Shown: in pieces, positions 8,758 to 18,335 of the stretch
How the letters are laid out: each line of letters starts with the position of its first letter
Position numbering within the stretch: position 1 is the stretch's first letter
Source: NORP240 sp965222175
GTDB lineage: Bacteria; Pseudomonadota; Gammaproteobacteria; Pseudomonadales; Pseudohongiellaceae
Assembly: GCA_965222175.1 (NCBI GenBank)
Contig: OZ244938.1
Coordinates: forward strand, 3,162,001-3,226,000
Direction: 5' to 3'
Length of the DNA: 64,000 nucleotides
Notes under the pieces: generated by a model
Told to the model about the DNA's origin: nothing
Seen by the model: only the letters and a program-made list of their open reading frames with translations
The model's database searches: none
Program-made: the position numbers and the translations under genes

Positions 8758-8873
8758 GCGCCACCGACTATCGACCAACTTCATGAACTGTTCCAGATGA
8801 TCTGCCGGCGGGCAGCCCGGTTCCGGGAACGGCGCGGATTCTTGTGCGGGAAGAGGATGGCGGCTACCTGACG
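8758..8873 (+). pseudogene. IS91-family transposase fragment
   Basis: The translation 'PPTIDQLHELFQMICRRAAR' followed by 'FRERRG' and then, after a one-base frame change near 8838, 'ILVREEDGGYLT' matches the segment at ~24156-24275 ('PPTVEQLHELLQQISQRVAR', then 'ERRGILERDEDNSYL'). That piece belongs to a larger IS91/HUH-type transposase remnant. The fragment ends inside the last codons of the neighbouring PepSY gene on the other strand. It is too short and too damaged to be functional. Confidence 0.75.
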
Positions 8874-9985
8874 TGTGAGCGGCCGGTAAAGATCACCGGC
8901 CGGCGTTTTCTCCACCATAAATAAACCCCGGTGCCAAACAACACCGGTACGACCAGTCCGCTCAGGAATACCACTACCCGGCCCGGCAACCCCAGCGCGT
9001 CACCGTTGTGCAGGGGAAACGACCATTCCAGCAGCAGGCTGCCCGCCGGCAGGTTTCGCGTATCCCAGCTATCGAGCACTTCACCACTGTACTGATCAAG
9101 ATAGACCGTGGTCCCCGCTCCGAACTCCGTCCAGAGCTCTTCTGGATGAATGAAGGTAACCCGCCAGGGATCGGCGTCATCCTGCGGCACATACAGTCGC
9201 ATCAGCTTGGAATCGGGAAATTCCGCCTGACCGATAGCTGCGGCCCGGTCCATGCTGATAGGGCTGATGTTTTCGCCTGCGGCAATGGCCGAGCGTGGCG
9301 TCGGTGATTCCCGTACTGGCAGCACGCTGGCTACCAGGCGTTCCGCGGGCTCATGCCAGACTATTTCCATCCCGGTCAGCGCCAGCAGCAGAAATACCGG
9401 TAAAAGATAGACACCGGACAGTTTGTGCAGATCGAAAAACAGGCGGTATCGGCCGGCATCATGCCGCAGGGTAAAGGCGCGACGCCAACGCCCGCCGCGT
9501 GGCCACCACAGATACAGGCCGGTCAGGCAGAAGAACAGCATCAGAAAGCCCATCAGTCCCACCACCAGTTCGCCGGTGTCCCCGGCAAGAAACGCCAGGT
9601 GCAGGTGATAGATCCAGGACACCGGTGTCCGGCCCCACTGTCGCACAGTCAGCACCTCGGCAGTGCCTGGATCAATCAGCGCTTCTATCGGTCCCGCTTC
9701 ACCGGGTGGGGTGGGAAACCGGACAATGTGGGGTGCGCCATCATGGCGACCTAACATGAGCCTGGTAGGGCCGGACCCATTACCTACTTCCCGTGTCGCA
9801 TTGTCGAGGGCAAGATCGAATGACGCCAGACGGGCTGTGGGTTCGAAGTCGACAGCCTGAGGTGTCAACAGTTCGTCCAGTTCCCTGTCGAACACCAGCA
9901 GGCTTCCGGAAAGGGCCGTGATACTGAGCAACAGGCCCAGCAACAGGCCGCAGTATTTGTGCAGCTTGACAAACAGTTTACGCAC
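8864..9985 (-). CDS. PepSY-associated TM protein (iron uptake)
   Basis: 373 aa. Four transmembrane segments (residues ~13-35, ~140-160, ~190-210, ~335-355), with PepSY-type regions between them; 'KLHKYCGLLLGLLLSITALSG' and 'DLHKLSGVYLLPVFLLLALTG' are characteristic of the PepSY_TM (PiuB-like) family. These inner-membrane proteins usually accompany siderophore receptors and are thought to help release or reduce iron. It follows the TonB receptor after 22 bp, so the two form a Fur-controlled operon. Its last residues, 'SHVR', overlap the transposase fragment, so the C-terminus may have been altered by the insertion. Confidence 0.9.
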   Translation of the reverse strand: MRKLFVKLHKYCGLLLGLLLSITALSGSLLVFDRELDELLTPQAVDFEPTARLASFDLALDNATREVGNGSGPTRLMLGRHDGAPHIVRFPTPPGEAGPIEALIDPGTAEVLTVRQWGRTPVSWIYHLHLAFLAGDTGELVVGLMGFLMLFFCLTGLYLWWPRGGRWRRAFTLRHDAGRYRLFFDLHKLSGVYLLPVFLLLALTGMEIVWHEPAERLVASVLPVRESPTPRSAIAAGENISPISMDRAAAIGQAEFPDSKLMRLYVPQDDADPWRVTFIHPEELWTEFGAGTTVYLDQYSGEVLDSWDTRNLPAGSLLLEWSFPLHNGDALGLPGRVVVFLSGLVVPVLFGTGVYLWWRKRRPVIFTGRSHVR

Positions 9986-10007
9986 TTTATCTTACCCTGG
10001 TCTGATA

Positions 10008-12113
10008 TCAGAATGTAAGGTTATAAACCAGGCTGATGCTTCGGCCGAAACCGGAGAAGAAACGGTTGTCGCCTCCCACTGTCTGTGCGTAGTAGGTGAA
10101 ATACTGCTCATCAAACAGGTTCTGAACACTGATACTCAGTGTGCCGTCCAGCACCTGGACATCAGCGCTGGCATCAACAGTTGTATAGCCGTCAAACTCA
10201 CTGGTCACCAGGCCGCTGCTGTTTTCGAATTCCCGGTCGAACAGATGGTTGACCTGTAGTCGGGAACTCAGGGTATTCGACCAGCTCCGGTCCCAGCTCA
10301 GGTTGATACGGTTTGGGGAAATATTCCTTCCATCCAGGTCGGTGTCCACATTGCCGTCGCCATCGGAGTCAAATTCACCTTCGGTGTAGGCATAGCGCAT
10401 GGCCAGGACATCGTCGGCGGCAACCTGCCACTCACCCCGAAACTCGATGCCATCGATTTCGGTTTGCTCCCGCCTGACGCTGAATATGCCATCGCTGTCA
10501 GGTTGCAGGCGCTGCCCAAAATCGGATGCTGACGTGTAGTAGCTGAGCTGGGCGTTGAACCAGTCGTTGTCGTACTCCAGTCCCACTTCCGTGTTGTCGG
10601 TGAGGATGGGCCGGAGATCCAGAAAGCTTTCCACAGTCAGTCCGGGCTCATTGATACCACGCAATACGCGTCCCACGTCCGGCATGGAGAAGCTTTCAGA
10701 ATAGTTGCCGAACACCCGCAGGTTATCGCTGATCGCATAAGTGGCACCTGCGTTGTAGAGTGTTGCGGAAAAGTCCGGTTCGCCACCCTGCACGAACTGA
10801 CCGCCGTTATACGAGGCCAGGGTTGTAAAATCGTTTACCTCCAGCGTGGATTCCTCGTGGCGAATTCCAGCGGTAACAACAAGCCCCTGGACCGGATTGA
10901 TTTCCGCCTGGGCAAACGGCGCGTAGTTCAGGTAGTCCGTGGCCGGCACCCACTTGCGGCCGGTCTGAACCAGTTCCTGAAAAGTCTCGTCGCTGAAGAA
11001 ATCGATTCCGTAAACCAGGCTGACAGGCAGCCTGGCGAGGCCATCTTTGACCAGGGTGATTTTTACGCCCTGTTTGTCAGAGTTGTTGGCGGACTGGTCG
11101 AACAGGTCGTTACCGAACCGGGGATCCTGGAATGTGCCGAAGATTCCGCCCCCGTAAGTGGCAGTGAATTCCTGGTTGAATGCATGAATGTGCAGACTGT
11201 GACCGAATATGTCCTCGTCAGTGTAGTTGACGCTCAACATGGTCACTTCGTTGGCCGGCGCATCGCCGGGTACGTCATCTTCAACGGCAGTTGTCGGCAT
11301 GCCGGCGGCAACATCACCATTGACGGTCAACCAGTCATTGTTGCCTTCGATGTCATAGTGATTGAGCGTCAGTTCCAGGCGCTGGTCATTCCAGTTATAG
11401 CCCAGCTTGAAGAAACCGTTCAGGGTCGTGGCGTCCATGGTGTCGCCCTGGGTATTATCGAACCCGACCACATCACCGTTTCCGTCGATGCCCACACCGG
11501 ATTCCCGGTAACGCAGGCTGGCAAGCAGATCAAACTGCTCACTGACTCGCCCGGAAAAATTATAAGTGGCGCCATAGCCGAAACTTTCATTGATATCGGC
11601 GTCCTGAACGACCGAGTCCAGACGAAGGCTTTGCTGCACATCATCCCCGGGCTGGCGCGTTATCATATTGATAATTCCGCCCGATGCCCCGAGCCCATGA
11701 ATGGCGTTCGCGCCGTGAATGATCTCGATTCGCTCCAGCATCAGCGGATCGATGGTATGTCCGTCCCGGGCGCCATCCCGCAGTGGATTGGACTGGGGTA
11801 CACCATCGACCATGTACATTGGACTGCGCCCTCTCAGGCTTTCGCCGGAGCCCGTCAGTTTCTGGCGGCTCGGCGAAAAACTGGGCACCAGGTTGCCGAT
11901 AATGGCAGACATGTCATTACTGATTGCGATCTGCCGGACCAGTTCTTCCGAGTTGATGACCGTCACGGTGTTAGGGATTGTATTCAGGGATTTTTCGGTA
12001 CGGCTGGCCGTCACGAAGATCTCTTCTATCGAGTCCTGTTGGGCCTGAAGGGTAGTGGAGAGGACTGCCACGACGTTACTGGCAATGGCTATCCCCATGA
12101 ATTTCTTATCCAT
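10008..12113 (-). CDS. TonB-dependent siderophore receptor
   Basis: 701 aa. A short signal sequence is followed by the TonB box region ('EEIFVTASRTEKSLNTIP'), the plug domain ('SLRGRSPMYMVDGVPQSNP', 'ERIEIIHGANAIHGLGASGG') and a ~550-residue beta-barrel ending in a C-terminal Phe ('SISLVYNLTF'), as outer-membrane porin-like proteins require. A CAGGAAAG ribosome site precedes the ATG. A Fur box ~60 bp upstream and the downstream PepSY gene indicate ferric-siderophore import. The specific ligand cannot be told from sequence. Confidence 0.93.
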   Translation of the reverse strand: MDKKFMGIAIASNVVAVLSTTLQAQQDSIEEIFVTASRTEKSLNTIPNTVTVINSEELVRQIAISNDMSAIIGNLVPSFSPSRQKLTGSGESLRGRSPMYMVDGVPQSNPLRDGARDGHTIDPLMLERIEIIHGANAIHGLGASGGIINMITRQPGDDVQQSLRLDSVVQDADINESFGYGATYNFSGRVSEQFDLLASLRYRESGVGIDGNGDVVGFDNTQGDTMDATTLNGFFKLGYNWNDQRLELTLNHYDIEGNNDWLTVNGDVAAGMPTTAVEDDVPGDAPANEVTMLSVNYTDEDIFGHSLHIHAFNQEFTATYGGGIFGTFQDPRFGNDLFDQSANNSDKQGVKITLVKDGLARLPVSLVYGIDFFSDETFQELVQTGRKWVPATDYLNYAPFAQAEINPVQGLVVTAGIRHEESTLEVNDFTTLASYNGGQFVQGGEPDFSATLYNAGATYAISDNLRVFGNYSESFSMPDVGRVLRGINEPGLTVESFLDLRPILTDNTEVGLEYDNDWFNAQLSYYTSASDFGQRLQPDSDGIFSVRREQTEIDGIEFRGEWQVAADDVLAMRYAYTEGEFDSDGDGNVDTDLDGRNISPNRINLSWDRSWSNTLSSRLQVNHLFDREFENSSGLVTSEFDGYTTVDASADVQVLDGTLSISVQNLFDEQYFTYYAQTVGGDNRFFSGFGRSISLVYNLTF

Positions 12114-12174
12114 TTGCTGCTTTCCTGTGAGTTGATTAGCGACGAGGGCTTGTCAGCTTGATGTAAATGCTAAT

Positions 12175-12193
12175 GCAAATGATAATGATTTGC
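12175..12193. promoter_or_regulatory. Fur box
   Basis: GCAAATGATAATGATTTGC is a near-perfect palindrome containing the GATAATGAT core of the Fur consensus; one further pair on each side extends the symmetry. It lies ~62 bp upstream of the TonB receptor start and predicts repression by iron. Confidence 0.88.
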
Positions 12194-12233
12194 AATAACT
12201 AACAAACTCGCAGATGTGCAACATTGATGTGTG

Positions 12234-12404
12234 GTGCCTCAATTTGCAAATACGTTGTGGGTCGAGAGTGAGGGCGGGGTCCGACGTTGAGGACGTCCAA
12301 GGCATGGATGCCGATGCCGAGCGCACAGGGACGTGCGTCTGCGTTCCTCAGCGTCGGACCCCGCCCTCACCCACAACCACCGAACAAGTTTCAAACTGAG
12401 GCAC
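12234..12404. repeat. Long imperfect inverted repeat (MITE/REP-like hairpin)
   Basis: Left arm 12234-12293 and right arm 12345-12404 are imperfect reverse complements. The inner 26 bp (12268-12293 against 12345-12370) differ at one position, and both tips read GTGCCTCA/TGAGGCAC. The ~50-bp centre holds a second small palindrome, GGCATGGATGCC. No gene lies inside. The form suggests a non-autonomous mobile repeat, placed between the Fur box and the serine hydrolase gene. Confidence 0.85.
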
Positions 12405-12537
12405 GACCCAATGATGACGAAACTGGACAACAGCCCGCTTCGGCTATACCTTTGACTCGTCGACGCGTCTCCACGCACCCTGATTCAGCCACCAGCCTTC
12501 TTATTCCGGATGGCACGATAACAACAAGGAATTGACC

Positions 12538-13848
12538 ATGATTTTTCTTCGCCCCCTCTTCTCCGCACCAGCTTCACTTAGCAGACTGCTGGTGTGCACA
12601 CTGGTACTTGCCTGGACCTCTGCGGTCCTCGGCAATGGTCTGCCCACGGCAGATCCAGAGAAAGTCGGCCTCTCCAGCGATCGACTGGAACGCCTGCCCC
12701 AGACCATGCAGCGATTCATCGACAAAAACCTCCTGGCGGGAACAGTCACGCTGGTGGCCCGCGATGGACAGGTGGTTCACCTGCAGGCCCAGGGCTGGCA
12801 GGACAAGGCGACCAACGAGCCAATGAGTGAAGACGATATCTTCTTCATTATGTCCATGACCAAGCCGGTGGTGTCGGTGGCATTGATGATGCTGTATGAA
12901 GAAGGGCATTTCTTGCTGACGGATCCCATTACCGACTGGATACCGGAGTTGTCGGACAAGGAAGTACTGGTTCGGGATACCTACGGAACACGCAGAGTGC
13001 CCCCGGCCCGGCCCATCACCTTCCGCCACGTGCTTTCCCACACCGCCGGCCTGGATCCTGACCGGTCGTTATTGACCGAGGCCGAACAGGCGCTGCTCGC
13101 CCGGGAAGATTCCCTCGAAGCCACGCTGCTCAAGCGCGCCCCCCTGCCCCTGGCATTTCATCCCGGTGATCAGTGGCAATACGGCAGTTCCACCGACTAC
13201 GTTGCCCTCCTCGTCGAACGTATTGCCGGCGAGCCGCTGAAGGATTTCGTACAACGTCGTATCTTTGATCCGCTGCAGATGCAGGATACCTTTTACGAGG
13301 TGCCGGCAGACAAGATGGACCGCGTGGCGTCTGTCTACAGCCCCAGCGGTCCGGCACGGACGATCGAACTGTTTCGCACCGGCGAGTACAGCAGCACACC
13401 TTACTTTGGCAGCAATTATTACGGCGGCGTTGCCGGACTGTTTTCAACCGCTCCCGACTATTGGCGGTTCGCGCAGATGCTGCTCAATGGCGGCGAACTG
13501 GACGGTGTGCGCCTGCTGAGCCCCACCACTGTCAATCTCATGATCAGTAATCACACGGGTGACAAGGACGTTTACGTACGCGGACCCGGCTGGACCTTTG
13601 GTCTTGGCTTTGGCATAGTCAGTGATGTGGGCGCCGCCCGCGATCCTGCCTCACCGGGCACATTTTCCTGGGGAGGGGCCTGGGGAACGATCTTCTTTGT
13701 CGATCCGGTGGAAAACCTGGTTGGCATCATGATGACCCAGATCACTTCCTACAGTCATCTGAACGTACGTCAACTGGTGCCGATTACGATTCTGCAGTCT
13801 GTAGTGGACAGTTACAGCCCGCTGATGGCCTATCCTATCCTGGACTGA
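12538..13848 (+). CDS. Exported serine hydrolase, beta-lactamase/esterase family
   Basis: 436 aa from ATG 12538, chosen because AAGGA lies 8 bp upstream. Signal peptide residues 1-32. The class C beta-lactamase/PBP-like fold is indicated by the SxxK motif S106-M-T-K109, Tyr215 in 'WQYGSSTDY' as the YxN equivalent, and 'FSWGGAWGT' in place of the KTG/HxG motif. This pattern fits EstB-like esterases or peptidases more than true beta-lactamases. It stands alone between divergent and convergent neighbours. Substrate unknown. Confidence 0.88.
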   Translation: MIFLRPLFSAPASLSRLLVCTLVLAWTSAVLGNGLPTADPEKVGLSSDRLERLPQTMQRFIDKNLLAGTVTLVARDGQVVHLQAQGWQDKATNEPMSEDDIFFIMSMTKPVVSVALMMLYEEGHFLLTDPITDWIPELSDKEVLVRDTYGTRRVPPARPITFRHVLSHTAGLDPDRSLLTEAEQALLAREDSLEATLLKRAPLPLAFHPGDQWQYGSSTDYVALLVERIAGEPLKDFVQRRIFDPLQMQDTFYEVPADKMDRVASVYSPSGPARTIELFRTGEYSSTPYFGSNYYGGVAGLFSTAPDYWRFAQMLLNGGELDGVRLLSPTTVNLMISNHTGDKDVYVRGPGWTFGLGFGIVSDVGAARDPASPGTFSWGGAWGTIFFVDPVENLVGIMMTQITSYSHLNVRQLVPITILQSVVDSYSPLMAYPILD

Positions 13849-13896
13849 TTGTCGTACCGGCCACCGGTGGGAATGGACGGCGACTCCTGCAAGTGG

Positions 13897-16491
13897 CTAT
13901 CGGGACGGGTAACCCCCGACCCAGACCGGACTTGACCAGGCAATTGCGTCGTCAGCCTGCTCCGCCTTGAAATAATAGTAGTCGCCCTGGTCGGGCTGGT
14001 CCGTATCGATGAAGCTGAAGCTGATGTCCCGTTCCCCACCGTTAATCACCCGACGGAGGGTAACACCGTCGTCGGGGTAGTCTGCCTGGGGGATGCGTCT
14101 GCTCAACAGTCCATCGACGATATCGCCAAGGACCAGCTCGACCCTGGCAGCCGGAATGGTGGCGTGTTGCCGATAGAAAGGTGGCGCCGAACCGGTTTCC
14201 GTCGTCTCTTCCAGGTTTAACACGACAGTGGTGTCGGGGCTCGCTTCTCTTAGACTCAAGCGAATAGAGCTGGTATCACCACGCGTGTGAGTGGCAAATG
14301 TCACAGTATTGCCATCCTGCCGGAAATTCTGCGTAGTGGGATTATAAAAATCCTGTGGTATGGCGCTCACCAGCTCTGCGTCAGTAACCTGCAGGGTACC
14401 TCGCCAGTGGCGCCAGCCCCGCGGCGCATCGCCGCTGAAGCGCGGGGTCGGGTCCGAGGTGAAACTGAGCAGCAACTCCTGCTCACTGCCGGCGTTGTCG
14501 TCCAGCAGGTACTCCTGCTGCCAGATCACCCTGTCGTTCCTGTACAGGGACAGCGACCGAATGGGGCCCGCTCCGATGACGCGACCGGTTATCTCTCTGC
14601 TGTCACTGTATTGCGCCCGCTGCCCCATCCCGGTGCCATTGACATCAAACTTCAGAATCAGGCGATCACCGGTAGTGGCATAACTGCGACCGGCCTTCAT
14701 GCCATCGAAAATAGCGTCACGGGAACGTTCCGGTGCCAGCACTGCCCCCAGACCTCCCCTTTGCGCCAATGAATCGCGGTTCGGTGCCGAGTACCCCGGG
14801 CGCGACAGGTGATCGTCGGAGGCTGCAACGACACCGACCTGGTGCCCGTGGGACAGGTAACTCTTCATGAACCACTGGAAGGACCCGTGCATGGACATGA
14901 CCTCGATGAGCGGTTCCAGCTGCGGATCGGACTGCCGGAAGTCCCCTGGATTGTGGGCATGGGGAATCACCACCACGTCGCCGGCATCATTGCGTGCGTG
15001 TAATTCGGCGTACAGGGATGACAACACCGGATAGCGCAAGCCCGACACCGGTACCTGATCGCCGATATCCCGGTAGAGGACATTATGATGACCGCCAAAG
15101 CGAGTATGTCGGGTCCATTCCCAGCCCAGGTAGGTAATGAACTTTCCGGGCTCATCGTACTGCGCTGTTGCCTTGCGTATCAGCTCCCACTCGCCGGCAT
15201 CCAGCCAGATATCGTGTTCCGAATGCGTGACAAAATCCAGGCGGGCATCGTCTCGTGCGAAGCGCATGAATTGATCGACAGTGCCAATTCCCTCTGAGTA
15301 GCCCGAATGCCCGTGAGTATCACCCCAGTAAATGCGGTACTGCGGATCCTCTTCAACCAGGATGGGGTTGCCTGTTCCGGTAATACCGCCATCGACACTA
15401 CGCACCGAAATCCAGTGGGGGCCGGTTTCCGCAAGGCTCAGGTTGAGGACAGTGATTGCTTCTCCGCCAGCCGGGGTGGTGGCGACCACCTGGTCATTGA
15501 CCAGAACCTCGAATTCAGGAATGGAGCCGGTTGCCCGATTGAAATACCGGTCTTCAGCGCGTATCGATAACTCAAAGGACTCTCCGGGCTCTACCACGCT
15601 CGGTCCGAAGGCATGCACACCACTGGCTGCGCCCCCGGTTGTGACAAACGGCGTGATCGGCAGAGAGCGCCACTCGCCGGAGCCATCCAGGTCTATATAC
15701 AGCGGCAGCGGCATGCGCACGCTTTCAAATGTCGGCATGCGGATACCCGGTCCGCCCTGGCGCTGGTCGCCGTAGGTGATGGTGACACTCGACCCTCTGT
15801 CCAGCTGTCCTGCTACCAGGCGAAAGGCAATGGCAGGCTGCGGCGCACGAAACCCTCCGTGAGGACCTGATGCCATGATAGTGTCACGTTCGAACACTGC
15901 ATCGTCATCCGTGGTTTCCAGCGTCACGTAGCCGGGCCCGGCAGGATCATCAGTCTGGAATTGCCCGAAATTGGCCGAGAAGTGACGCGCTACCCAGAAT
16001 CCTCCGCCAACAGTGACCGGCCGGGTACCGACACGCCAGGTCTGGCTCAGGGTCGCCATCGACCCCGCCTCAAACGGGCCCAGGGTTTCCGAGCTGAGAA
16101 AACCCAGGGCGCCCTCTTCGTCACGCAGAGTAAATTCCCGCACGAACCGGTCAACGTTCCGGGACTGGTTAACTGCCGCTCTGCCGGTGGGGGGCAGCGT
16201 CGACTGCAGGCGGATACGCGGGGCATCGACACCCACCTCACCACCGGCCAGGGCGTAAGCATCCACCCAGTCCGCCAGCAATTCTGCACGCTGGGCGATA
16301 GTGACGTCACTGGTGGGGCTGTCGGCAACGCGCTGCTTGAGCTGTTCCACCCGGGCACGCAGGTCGGCGCTCATGTAATCATCACCGATGTCGGGAGCGG
16401 ATGGCGTCTGAGGCTCGGGAGAACAGCGAGCCAACTGGAGCAGCACCACAGAGGAGAGTATTATTATCGTTTGGATTCCTGGCCTGATCAT
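13897..16491 (-). CDS. DUF3604 (PHP-like) lipoprotein
   Basis: 864 aa from ATG 16491, chosen over longer frames because it gives a lipoprotein signal ('IILSSVVLLQLARC') and has GGAGGG 12 bp upstream. After an N-terminal beta-rich region (~30-390), the DUF3604 domain begins with 'YWGDTHGHSGYSEGIGTVDQF', followed by 'FVTHSEHDIWLDAGEW', 'YLGWEWTRH' and 'VVIPHAHNPGDF'. These His/Asp clusters resemble metal sites of PHP phosphoesterases. The family is uncharacterised; an envelope-anchored metallo-hydrolase is inferred. The size agrees with family members. Confidence 0.87.
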   Translation of the reverse strand: MIRPGIQTIIILSSVVLLQLARCSPEPQTPSAPDIGDDYMSADLRARVEQLKQRVADSPTSDVTIAQRAELLADWVDAYALAGGEVGVDAPRIRLQSTLPPTGRAAVNQSRNVDRFVREFTLRDEEGALGFLSSETLGPFEAGSMATLSQTWRVGTRPVTVGGGFWVARHFSANFGQFQTDDPAGPGYVTLETTDDDAVFERDTIMASGPHGGFRAPQPAIAFRLVAGQLDRGSSVTITYGDQRQGGPGIRMPTFESVRMPLPLYIDLDGSGEWRSLPITPFVTTGGAASGVHAFGPSVVEPGESFELSIRAEDRYFNRATGSIPEFEVLVNDQVVATTPAGGEAITVLNLSLAETGPHWISVRSVDGGITGTGNPILVEEDPQYRIYWGDTHGHSGYSEGIGTVDQFMRFARDDARLDFVTHSEHDIWLDAGEWELIRKATAQYDEPGKFITYLGWEWTRHTRFGGHHNVLYRDIGDQVPVSGLRYPVLSSLYAELHARNDAGDVVVIPHAHNPGDFRQSDPQLEPLIEVMSMHGSFQWFMKSYLSHGHQVGVVAASDDHLSRPGYSAPNRDSLAQRGGLGAVLAPERSRDAIFDGMKAGRSYATTGDRLILKFDVNGTGMGQRAQYSDSREITGRVIGAGPIRSLSLYRNDRVIWQQEYLLDDNAGSEQELLLSFTSDPTPRFSGDAPRGWRHWRGTLQVTDAELVSAIPQDFYNPTTQNFRQDGNTVTFATHTRGDTSSIRLSLREASPDTTVVLNLEETTETGSAPPFYRQHATIPAARVELVLGDIVDGLLSRRIPQADYPDDGVTLRRVINGGERDISFSFIDTDQPDQGDYYYFKAEQADDAIAWSSPVWVGGYPSR

Positions 16492-16766
16492 TAGTTTTGT
16501 TTTCCCTCCGGAAACCCGCGTTTCGAGGTGGTGCCACTGACCGGATTTAAGATTGCCACGCATCGTTCCACGATTCCAATGCTTTTGACATCATGAACCG
16601 TGAATACCGGCCGTTCAAGGTCAACATGAAGAATACGAAGACTGAGAAATTCGCCAACCAACAAACGACTGCCCTGAAGCAGTTGCACAATCAGCTTGCT
16701 ACTGTCATGCAACTGTTCCAGAATTCACAGATCGGACGACGCCGGTCAGATTAACGCCAGGTACCT

Positions 16767-17150
16767 ATGCAGAAGATAAAAATACAGTGGTATTGGTTAC
16801 TCTATTTCTGCCTGATACTGACAGCAGGATATGGCCACATGCTGCGAAAACTTCTAACGGGTACCGGAGGTTTTTCTTCAAGATATAGCGCCGCCATAGT
16901 GGCTACAGGAATTGTACTGGCACTTGTTGCTAAATCCAGAGGAACACCTCTTGGGAAAAAATGGCTGTGGAAAATAGTATTTATGTTGCTCACCTTCACG
17001 TGTATATCGGGCGTTTTGTTTGCACTGTATCTGGCGGTAACCGGCGCCTATTTTTCCGCGGCCCTGCTCATAGTCGGTGCTGGTTTGCTGACGCCTGCGA
17101 TCCATCAACTCCATGAGTATTCCTATAAATCGCCAGATATATGGACTTGA
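16767..17150 (+). CDS. Small integral membrane protein, unknown
   Basis: 127 aa with about four hydrophobic helices (residues ~8-24, ~42-56, ~68-87, ~92-110) and basic loops. No family was recognised. It ends 15 bp before the exported peptidase gene, so the two are likely cotranscribed. Confidence 0.6.
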   Translation: MQKIKIQWYWLLYFCLILTAGYGHMLRKLLTGTGGFSSRYSAAIVATGIVLALVAKSRGTPLGKKWLWKIVFMLLTFTCISGVLFALYLAVTGAYFSAALLIVGAGLLTPAIHQLHEYSYKSPDIWT

Positions 17151-17165
17151 GTAGGCAGGTAACCT

Positions 17166-18335
17166 ATGAAAAATACTCTGTTAGCCAGTCTCGTACTTGT
17201 ACCCATGCTGCACGCTGGCACTAGCTGGGCTCAAGAATCACCGGATCTTGAGGACGTCGCCCAGCGCATCATACACCAGGTGGCTGAAGTTCAGCCTGGC
17301 GAGGTAGTCCTCATCCGTGGCTCGGCTGAATCGCTGGCAATCGTCGAAGAACTGGTTGCCGCAACTTTTATTGCTGGCGGTCATGCAATCCCGACAATCG
17401 ATTTCCCCGAGGCGAGGATCAGAATCGCTCAGGAATCCCCTGTTGAGTACTTGCTCGAAGACCGCAAAGCAGACCTGGCCCTGCTGGAAACTGTCGATGT
17501 GATTATTGAGGCTATTCCCGGCTTTACCGCCAGGGTCATGACGCTGGATATCCCCATGGAACGTCGGATTGCTGCACAGGATGGTCGCGCCTCTTACTAC
17601 GAGGCAGTCGCTGCCGGCTCTCACCGGCAGATCTATCTGGGACAATCAAGCGGCGTGCCATCCGCCGCAATTGCCCAGGATGTTAGAGCTGACCTGGATG
17701 CATTCAACGACATATTCTGGAGAGCGGTGGCGGTCTCCTCTGAAGAACTCAAATTAACCAGTGATAAAGTCGCTGAAGCCATGATTCCTGGTGCAGAGAT
17801 ACAGCTTTCGGGTCCCAATGGCACAAACCTGACCTTTAATCTTTCCAACGACCCGGTATGGCTCAATACAGGGCGCATTCCAAGTAACACGGAGAACGGC
17901 CCTGCTGAATATATGTTTCCTGCAGGCGAGTTTGCCGCTTGTGTTGAACCCGGGAGTGCTAACGGTACGGTATACGCACCAGTGTACCGTTGGAGATTTC
18001 AGGACATCTTTGGTCTGTTACTAACTTTCGAAAACGGGATTATCACTGACATGTCCGCTGAAAGCGGCGGAGAAGGATTTCACGAATTCCTGCAGACACT
18101 TGAGGAACCGTCTCGTGCACTTTCATTGGTAAACATAGGCCTTAACCGGGAAAGCAAAGTGATTCCCGGTTCAACTTACCGTTCATGGGAAATGGGCGGT
18201 GTTGTCACTGTTTTGACAGGTGATAATACACAATCCGGGTGCAGGCATGTCGCTGATTTCCGACTTCATCCTCAAATTGAAGGGCTTACTTTAACCGCCG
18301 ATGGTCATCCCGTGGTTACCGAGGGAGAATTGTAG
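17166..18335 (+). CDS. Exported aminopeptidase-like protein (M29-like)
   Basis: 389 aa with a signal peptide ending at 'GTSWAQ'. The body resembles the thermophilic (M29) aminopeptidase family. 'YMFPAGEFAACVEPGSANGTV' matches the family's 'PaGEvf..P...s.nG' motif carrying the first metal-binding Glu, and later 'ENGIITDMSAESGGEG' and 'HVADFRLHP' lie where other ligands are expected. M29 enzymes are normally cytosolic, so the signal peptide is unusual. Some metal ligands may be replaced, so activity is uncertain. Confidence 0.7.
   Translation: MKNTLLASLVLVPMLHAGTSWAQESPDLEDVAQRIIHQVAEVQPGEVVLIRGSAESLAIVEELVAATFIAGGHAIPTIDFPEARIRIAQESPVEYLLEDRKADLALLETVDVIIEAIPGFTARVMTLDIPMERRIAAQDGRASYYEAVAAGSHRQIYLGQSSGVPSAAIAQDVRADLDAFNDIFWRAVAVSSEELKLTSDKVAEAMIPGAEIQLSGPNGTNLTFNLSNDPVWLNTGRIPSNTENGPAEYMFPAGEFAACVEPGSANGTVYAPVYRWRFQDIFGLLLTFENGIITDMSAESGGEGFHEFLQTLEEPSRALSLVNIGLNRESKVIPGSTYRSWEMGGVVTVLTGDNTQSGCRHVADFRLHPQIEGLTLTADGHPVVTEGEL

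Noticed and set aside
10857..12161. 434-aa plus-strand open frame opposite the TonB receptor
   Set aside because: Antisense shadow of a clear TonB receptor; composition is that of a mirrored GC-rich gene.
16491..16766. Short frames on both strands between the DUF3604 lipoprotein and the small membrane gene (for example plus-strand 16593-16754)
   Set aside because: No family, no strong ribosome site, and the minus frame would run into the DUF3604 leader; not enough to call a gene.
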